The translations under genes and the position numbers were made by a program. From Micromonospora_J zhanjiangensis (GTDB taxonomy: Bacteria; Actinomycetota; Actinomycetes; Mycobacteriales; Micromonosporaceae), in NCBI RefSeq assembly GCF_042650605.1, contig NZ_JBHSBN010000028.1, positions 1-64,000 on the forward strand: a stretch of 64,000 nt of DNA, given 5' to 3'. Under the pieces are notes generated by a model. The model saw only the letters and a list, made by a program, of their open reading frames with translations. It was not told the DNA's origin and did no database searches. Shown here one piece after another: positions 59,101 through 64,000 of the stretch. Position 1 is the first letter of the stretch. Every line of letters starts with the position of its first letter.

Positions 59101-60414
59101 ATGAGATTGAGCCGTCGGGCAAGGCGCTGGACAGCAGTCGTCGCGATCGGTCCGCTGGTGTTGGCCGGTGGCTGCACCAGCGGCTCCAAGAATGGCAAGG
59201 CGCAGGCGGCACCGCCGCCGACGTTGACGCTGAGCCCCGGCGGCAACGCCGCGAAGGTACCGATCAGCACCGAGGTCGGTACGGCGACCGACGGGAAGAT
59301 CACCGCGGTGACGCTGACCGACGACAAGGGCGCGTCCGTCGCCGGCGACATGCGGCCCGACGGGTCGTCCTGGCTGCCGGGCCGACCGCTGGACTTCAAG
59401 CGGTCCTACACCGCGCAGGTGACGGCGACCAGCGCCGCGGGCAAGACCACCACCCAGACCACCAAGTTCACCACGATGGACAAGCCGGACAGTCAGGTCA
59501 AGACCGAGATGTACTTCGAGAGCGGCAAGACGTACGGGGTCAACATGCCGGTCACCGTCTCGTTCGACCCACCGGTGCCGAAGGAGAACCGGGCCGCGGT
59601 GCAGAAGCGACTGCTGGTCAACACCGACCCGCCGCAGCCGGGCACCTGGTCCTGGCCGGACGACGGCAAGCAGGTCGAGTACCGGGCCCCGGACCCGTGG
59701 CGGCTCGGCACGAAGATCAGCGTCCGGGCGGCGCTGGCCGGTCTGCCGATCAAGGACAGCTTCGGCGACGGTGACCACGTCGCGAGCGCCACCATCGCCC
59801 AGAACAAGGTGAACCTGGAGGTCGACAACAAGACCAAGCAGATGGCGGTCTACCGGGACGACAAGCTGCTCAAGAAGATCCCGGTCAGTCTGGGCAAGGC
59901 CAGCACCCCCTCCTCCAGCGGCAAGATGGTGATCATGGAGAAGTTCGACACCACGGTGTTCGACACCCGGGGCGAGCCCAACGGCGGCTACGTGGTCACC
60001 GTCTCCGACGCCCAGCGGCTGACCTGGGGCGGCGAGTTCATCCACGCCGCGCCGTGGTCCGAGGGGGAACAGGGCTACACCAACACGTCGCACGGTTGCG
60101 TCAACGTCTCCACCACGGCGGCGGACTGGCTCATGTCGGTGACCCACGTCGGTGACCTGGTCACCGTCAAGGGCACCGAGGTCACCCTCGACCAGGGCAA
60201 CGGCTTCACCGCCTGGAACGTCAGTTGGGAGGAGTTCGCCCGGCACAGCGCCCTGCCGGTGCCGGCGGACCTCAAGCCCGCCCCGCAACCCGCGCCGTCC
60301 GCCTCCCCGGCACCCTCCGGGTCGTCGGCGCCGTCCGGCTCACCCGGCGGCACCGGCCCGGCCCCGGCGGACAGCCCGGCCGCCCCGGCGTCGTCCAACT
60401 CCGTGGGCGGCTGA
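59101..60414 (+). CDS. L,D-transpeptidase lipoprotein with two Ig-like domains
   Basis: The protein has 437 residues. The signal ends in the lipobox LAGGC (Cys25). Two Ig-like domains (about 40-130 and 130-240) precede the YkuD catalytic domain (about 245-370), with the catalytic Cys in NTSHGCVNVS (about 330-333) and the conserved His in EFIHAAPW. A C-terminal WxxFxxHSAL helix (WNVSWEEFARHSAL) and a Pro/Ser/Gly-rich tail follow. The architecture is that of mycobacterial Ldt(Mt2). It makes 3-3 cross-links in peptidoglycan and resists most penicillins. Confidence 0.94.
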   Translation: MRLSRRARRWTAVVAIGPLVLAGGCTSGSKNGKAQAAPPPTLTLSPGGNAAKVPISTEVGTATDGKITAVTLTDDKGASVAGDMRPDGSSWLPGRPLDFKRSYTAQVTATSAAGKTTTQTTKFTTMDKPDSQVKTEMYFESGKTYGVNMPVTVSFDPPVPKENRAAVQKRLLVNTDPPQPGTWSWPDDGKQVEYRAPDPWRLGTKISVRAALAGLPIKDSFGDGDHVASATIAQNKVNLEVDNKTKQMAVYRDDKLLKKIPVSLGKASTPSSSGKMVIMEKFDTTVFDTRGEPNGGYVVTVSDAQRLTWGGEFIHAAPWSEGEQGYTNTSHGCVNVSTTAADWLMSVTHVGDLVTVKGTEVTLDQGNGFTAWNVSWEEFARHSALPVPADLKPAPQPAPSASPAPSGSSAPSGSPGGTGPAPADSPAAPASSNSVGG

Positions 60415-60608
60415 ACACCGGGGAACACCACCACCACCGGCAGCGCCGGCCGTAGGGGACCGCCCCGCCGGCCGGCGCCGCCGGTCCGAGGTCCGCTTCC
60501 GCCCCCAACCGCGCCGGCCGGTCCCACCGGTTGCGCCGGCGGTCGCACTCTCGCTTCCGCCCCCGCCGCGCCGGGCGTGGTACCTGTCGGCTGCGCACGA
60601 CGGCCCGC

Positions 60609-61631
60609 TCAGTCGGTGGGCAGCGGGATCCGGGCCAGGGCCGGTTCGACCAGGCTGCCCAGCCAGAGGTGGTCGCCGTGCTGGCGGACGCCGGTGATCA
60701 CCTGGTACGAGCCGGTCGGCCCGTGGACGGTACGCAGCACCCGGCCGTCCCCGTCGACCAGCGCCACCAGCCCGTACCGCCGGGGTTGGGGTTGGGCCGC
60801 CTGCGGCAGCAGGGCGGCGAGCTGGCGCAGCCGGGGGTGCGGCAGCAGCCGTTCGAAGACCGGCAGCCGGGGGCTGGGTAGAGCCAGCCAGTAGGTGCCG
60901 TCGCCGACCGAACTCATGTTGTCGCCGTGCGCCGGCAACTCGCTCAGCACGGTCGGCTCCCCGCCGGCGGCCGGCACCCGCAGCAGCCGGCTGGTGGAGG
61001 TCTCCAGCACCAGCACGGCCGACTCGTCCGGGGTGAGCGCCACGCCGTTCGGGAAGTAGAGGCCGTCCGCGACCACCTCGGTCCGGCGGGTGTCCGGGTG
61101 GTAGCTGAGCAGCCGCCCGTTCGGCCGGTGTTCCAGCAGGTCGAGCCGCCAGTGCGAGACCGGGAACCGGCACGAGCTGTCGGTGAAAAAGACGGTGCCG
61201 TCCCGGGCGATGGCCGCGTTGTTGCACAGGTTGATCTCCCGCCCACCGGCCGACCGGGTCAACTCGGTCAGCCCGCCGTCCTCGGTCAACCGCAGCAACC
61301 CCCGGTACGCGTCGCAGACCACCAGGCTGCCGTCCCGCGGGTCCACCTCGATGCCCAACGGCCGGCCCCCGGTCTCGACCAGCAACTCCGGCGAGCTGCC
61401 CGGTTCCGGGTCGGCCGGCCAGCGCCACACCCGGCCGTCCTCGCCGCCGGAGACCACCCGCCCGGCCGGGTCGATGACGACGTCCTCCGGGCCGTACCCG
61501 CTCGGCAGCGGGAACCGCTCGACGGCGTCCAACCGGCGGTCCCGCGCGGCCCACGGCCCGGTCAGCGGTGGCGGCACCGTCGCGGCCTCCCGACGGGGAC
61601 GGATCAGGCGGGACACCCTGCGATTCGACAT
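60609..61631 (-). CDS. SMP-30/strictosidine synthase-like beta-propeller protein
   Basis: The protein has 340 residues, without a signal peptide. The propeller shows GPEDVVIDPAGRVVSGGEDG, a GRPLGIEVDPRDGSLVVCDA-type blade, VFFTDSSCRFPVSHWRLDLL, EVVADGLYFPNGVALTPDES and MSSVGDGTYWLALPSPRLPV. This is typical of the SMP-30/gluconolactonase and strictosidine-synthase superfamily (lactonase, arylesterase-like). A Ca2+-dependent hydrolase is likely. It lies 32 bp after the aminotransferase on the same strand and is probably co-transcribed. Confidence 0.88.
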   Translation of the reverse strand: MSNRRVSRLIRPRREAATVPPPLTGPWAARDRRLDAVERFPLPSGYGPEDVVIDPAGRVVSGGEDGRVWRWPADPEPGSSPELLVETGGRPLGIEVDPRDGSLVVCDAYRGLLRLTEDGGLTELTRSAGGREINLCNNAAIARDGTVFFTDSSCRFPVSHWRLDLLEHRPNGRLLSYHPDTRRTEVVADGLYFPNGVALTPDESAVLVLETSTSRLLRVPAAGGEPTVLSELPAHGDNMSSVGDGTYWLALPSPRLPVFERLLPHPRLRQLAALLPQAAQPQPRRYGLVALVDGDGRVLRTVHGPTGSYQVITGVRQHGDHLWLGSLVEPALARIPLPTD

Positions 61632-61663
61632 CCGTCCATTGTCCGACCGATCCGGGCCCGCCG

Positions 61664-62851
61664 TCACGCGTCTCCGTCGGTCAGCGCCCCGGCGAGCCGG
61701 CGCACGCCTTCGGCGAGTTCGGCCGGGTCGAGCCGGGAGAAGGACAACCGGATCCGGTCCCGGCCGGCCGCCCGGCCGGGGTAGAACCAGGTGCCCTCCA
61801 GGTAGGACACCCCGGCGGCCTCGGCCCGGGCCAGCAACTCGTCGGGCCCGGGCAGGTCGACCCGGTCCGCGCCGGACCGCAGCCACAGGAACCAGCCGCC
61901 GCCGGGCACGTCGAACCGGGCGTCCGGCAGGTGCCGGCGTACGGCGGTGACCAGCGCGTCGCGCTGCCGGCGGTAGCGGGCCAGGATCCCGCTCAGGTGC
62001 CGGTCGTACCCGCCGTCGGCGGCGAACTCGGCCATGGTCAGTGCGGTGGTGTGGTTGACGCCGCCGCCGCTGTCCACGTGGCCGCGCCGGTGCAGGCCGG
62101 CGACCAGGCCGGCGTCGGCGGTCAGCCAGCCCAGCCGGAGGCCGGGGGCGACGGTCTTGGAGAACGAGCCGACCCGGGCCACCGTACCGGTGGCGGCCGT
62201 GCTGAACAGCGAGGCCGGCGCCGGACCGTCGTAGCTCAGCTCCCGGTAGGTGTCGTCCTCGACGACCAGCAGGCCGGCCTCCTCGGCCATCGCCACCAGG
62301 CCGGCGCGCCGGTCGGACGGCAGGCTGCGCCCGGTCGGGTTGTTGAACGTCGGCACCAGGTACAGCATCGGCACCCGCCGGCCCCGCCGGCGCAGCGACC
62401 GGACCAGCTCCGCCGTGCCGGCCGGGTCGAGCCCGTCCCGGTCGGTGGGCGCCGCCACCAGGTCGACCCGGTGGTCGGCGACGATCCGCAACGCCAGGTG
62501 GTACGTCGGCGCGTCGACCAGCACCGCGTCGCCCGGCCGGCACACCGCGCCGGCCAGCAGGTCCAGCGCCTGCGACGCGCCGGCGGTGACGAAGACCTGG
62601 TCCGCCTCCGGCCGGTACGCGTCGACCCGGCCCAGCCGTTCGGTCAGCCACTCGACCAGCGGGCCGGGGCCGGCGGCGTACCCGTAGCTCAGCGCGGCCG
62701 AGCCGTACCGGCGCAGCGCGCCGGCGGTCGCGGTCGCCCACGCGTCGGTGGGCAGCGCCGCCGGGTGCGGATGTCCCCAGCCCAGGTCGATCACGTCCGG
62801 GCGGGCCCGGAACTGCACCACGGGCAGCTCATCCGGTCGACGGTGGGTCAT
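61664..62851 (-). CDS. PLP-dependent class I/II aminotransferase
   Basis: The protein has 395 residues of fold type I. VFVTAGASQALDLLAGAVCR binds PLP phosphate. The block ending LVPTFNNPTGRSLPSDRR carries the conserved NxPTG, VEDDTYRELSY the Asp/Tyr, and SFSKTVAPGLRLGW the Schiff-base Lys (about 230). Length and motifs fit the 2-aminoadipate/valine-pyruvate or MocR-like aminotransferase branch without an N-terminal regulator. The substrate is not predictable. First gene of a two-gene unit with the SMP-30-like gene. Confidence 0.9.
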   Translation of the reverse strand: MTHRRPDELPVVQFRARPDVIDLGWGHPHPAALPTDAWATATAGALRRYGSAALSYGYAAGPGPLVEWLTERLGRVDAYRPEADQVFVTAGASQALDLLAGAVCRPGDAVLVDAPTYHLALRIVADHRVDLVAAPTDRDGLDPAGTAELVRSLRRRGRRVPMLYLVPTFNNPTGRSLPSDRRAGLVAMAEEAGLLVVEDDTYRELSYDGPAPASLFSTAATGTVARVGSFSKTVAPGLRLGWLTADAGLVAGLHRRGHVDSGGGVNHTTALTMAEFAADGGYDRHLSGILARYRRQRDALVTAVRRHLPDARFDVPGGGWFLWLRSGADRVDLPGPDELLARAEAAGVSYLEGTWFYPGRAAGRDRIRLSFSRLDPAELAEGVRRLAGALTDGDA

Positions 62852-63043
62852 GGCCCACGATAACCACGATCGACGAGGTACCGACGGCCGGCACGGGCCA
62901 GCACTAGCATGATCAGTTCGACCATGCGCGTCGATCGATGCACCGGTGCCGGTGGCCGCCCGCGGACGGCCCCGGCGCTCGGCTTCTGACGCCAGGCGGC
63001 GACCGCCGCCGTTCCGGACCGGACGGACCCCGGTTCTTGCATA

Positions 63044-63062
63044 TTAGGTAAGGCTAACCTAA
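63044..63062. promoter_or_regulatory. IdeR/DmdR1 iron box
   Basis: TTAGGTAAGGCTAACCTAA differs from the consensus actinobacterial iron box TTAGGTTAGGCTAACCTAA at one position. It lies 54 bp before the desA-like start codon and overlaps the probable promoter. Iron-loaded IdeR would shut the siderophore locus. Confidence 0.92.
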
Positions 63063-63116
63063 TGTGATCTCCGCGGCTCCGGCCGTGGCCTGTCCGGACG
63101 ACCGCTGGGAAGTCGC

Positions 63117-64000
63117 ATGAGTTCGATCGGTAGCCCGCCCGGCACCGCGCCCGCCGACGACGCCGAGCACGGCTCGTCGGCGGCGCGCGGCCACCTGTTC
63201 AACGCCGCCACCGTCGAGCGGTACCGGGACGTGCTGGCCCGCGGCGTCGAACGGATCGCCCGCGGGGTACGGCGGGCCGACCGACCCTTCACCGGCGTCA
63301 CACCGGCCGCCCTGATCCCGCTCGTCGACGCGATCGACCTGGACCGGCCGCTGGGGGACACCGACGCCGCCCTGGACGAACTGCACGACGTCTGGCTCCG
63401 CGACGCCGTCTGGTTCCACCACCCCCGCTACCTGGCGCACCTCAACTGCCCCGTGGTCATCCCGGCCCTGCTCGGCGAGGCCGTACTCAGCGCCGTCAAC
63501 TCCTCCCTGGACACCTGGGACCAGAGCGTCGGCGCCACCCTGATGGAACGGCGGCTGATCGAGTGGACGGCCGGGCGGGTCGGCCTCGGCGCCACCGCCG
63601 ACGGCGTGTTCACCAGCGGCGGCACGCAGTCCAACCTGCAGGCGATGCTGCTGGCCCGGGAGGAGGCGTACCGGCGGGCCGGCGGGGCGGACGACCGGTC
63701 GGCGGCGCTGGCCCGACTGCGGATCATCACCTCCGCCGCCGGACACTTCAGCGTGCAGAAGGCCGCCAAGCTGCTCGGCCTGGCATCCGACGCGGTGCTC
63801 ACCGTGCCGACCGACGCGGGCCGCCGGATGCGCACCGACGAACTGGCCCGGACCATCGACCGCTGCCGGCGCGACGGGCAGGTGGTCATGGCGGTCGTCG
63901 CCACCGCCGGCACCACCGACTTCGGCACCATCGACCCGCTGCCGGAACTCGCCGACATCTGTACGGCGACCGGCATCTGGATGCACGTCGACGCCGCGTA
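63117..64000 (+). CDS. desA: PLP-dependent lysine/diamine decarboxylase (DesA-like), 3' end outside the window
   Basis: The first 294 codons of a group II PLP decarboxylase are present; the frame is open to the window edge. Blocks are RYLAHLNCPVVIPALLGEAV, NSSLDTWDQSVGATLMERRL, GVFTSGGTQSNLQAMLLARE, and ICTATGIWMHVDAA, where PLP pyridine binding (the Asp) is reached. The active-site Lys lies beyond the edge. LNCPVV and NSSLDTWDQS closely match DesA of desferrioxamine biosynthesis, which makes cadaverine from lysine. The ATG at 63117 follows GGGAAG. The iron box 54 bp upstream makes siderophore production very likely, and further des genes should follow to the right. Confidence 0.92.
   Translation, partial: MSSIGSPPGTAPADDAEHGSSAARGHLFNAATVERYRDVLARGVERIARGVRRADRPFTGVTPAALIPLVDAIDLDRPLGDTDAALDELHDVWLRDAVWFHHPRYLAHLNCPVVIPALLGEAVLSAVNSSLDTWDQSVGATLMERRLIEWTAGRVGLGATADGVFTSGGTQSNLQAMLLAREEAYRRAGGADDRSAALARLRIITSAAGHFSVQKAAKLLGLASDAVLTVPTDAGRRMRTDELARTIDRCRRDGQVVMAVVATAGTTDFGTIDPLPELADICTATGIWMHVDAA

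Noticed and set aside
1..64000. tRNA, rRNA or riboswitch genes
   Set aside because: I looked for cloverleaf-like and rRNA-like stretches in the intergenic regions and found none that I could support by eye; a covariance-model search would be decisive.

Overview
The window is about 70% or more GC. It has GTG starts, purine-rich ribosome binding sites, Tat and lipoprotein signals, and gene content typical of filamentous Actinobacteria. The best guess is a Micromonosporaceae chromosome (Micromonospora-like). This rests on gene style and neighbourhood; no 16S rRNA, tRNA or other phylogenetic marker lies in the window. I saw no rRNA, tRNA, CRISPR array, prophage or intact mobile element.

Layout. 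1-1.2 kb: the right end of an IS200/IS605-type element sits inside a phenylacetate-CoA ligase gene, followed by a decayed monooxygenase remnant. 1.2-5.3 kb: a secreted family 9 cellulase with a CebR-type operator, divergent from a 14-helix MFS exporter. 5.3-6.2 kb: a truncated acetyltransferase and an HTH/membrane protein. 6.3-10.3 kb: two same-strand operons of exported cell-wall enzymes (amidase, transglycosylase-like, M15 peptidase) and two paralogous Cys-rich secreted proteins; both operons are preceded by GCTGGGA repeat arrays. 10.4-15.0 kb: tetR plus a heterodimeric ABC exporter. 15.2-16.5 kb: NADAR and AlkB-like genes converge. 16.6-17.2 kb: a broken lysE gene carrying an IS-like insert. 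17.4-18.6 kb: a papain-family protease followed by its likely chagasin-type inhibitor. 18.8-20.8 kb: a YcnI-like protein and a small AlpA-type/Cys-motif locus. 21-25.3 kb: lrp and a branched-chain 2-oxoacid dehydrogenase operon. 25.4-27.8 kb: a VOC protein and a 2-hydroxyacid dehydrogenase/LysR pair.

27.9-37.1 kb: an IclR-controlled D-glucarate operon. It holds 5-dehydro-4-deoxyglucarate dehydratase, 2,5-dioxovalerate dehydrogenase, glucarate dehydratase, a TctCBA transporter and an AEC carrier, which together take glucarate to 2-oxoglutarate. 37.1-40.0 kb: a PEBP protein, gene remnants, and a MurR-like regulator with a serine hydrolase. 40.2-48.4 kb: a peptidoglycan-recycling operon in which murQ and anmK lie between the permease and ATPase genes of one peptide ABC transporter, ending in an acetyltransferase.

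48.5-54 kb: two uncharacterised genes, a secreted PQQ-type sugar dehydrogenase with a PKD domain, and a Tat-exported sugar isomerase-like protein. 54.3-56.9 kb: a SoxR-type promoter driving an FMN reductase and a MarR gene, then a second MarR whose operator recurs before an SMR pump pair. 57-60.4 kb: an unusual radical SAM protein (CX8CX2C) and a lipoprotein L,D-transpeptidase. 60.6-62.9 kb: an SMP-30-like protein and an aminotransferase. The window ends in an IdeR-box-controlled desA-like decarboxylase that starts a siderophore locus and runs off the edge.

The most unusual items are the protease-inhibitor pair, the repeat-controlled muralytic/Cys-rich secretome, the 17-bp inverted repeat in front of murQ, and the non-canonical radical SAM enzyme.
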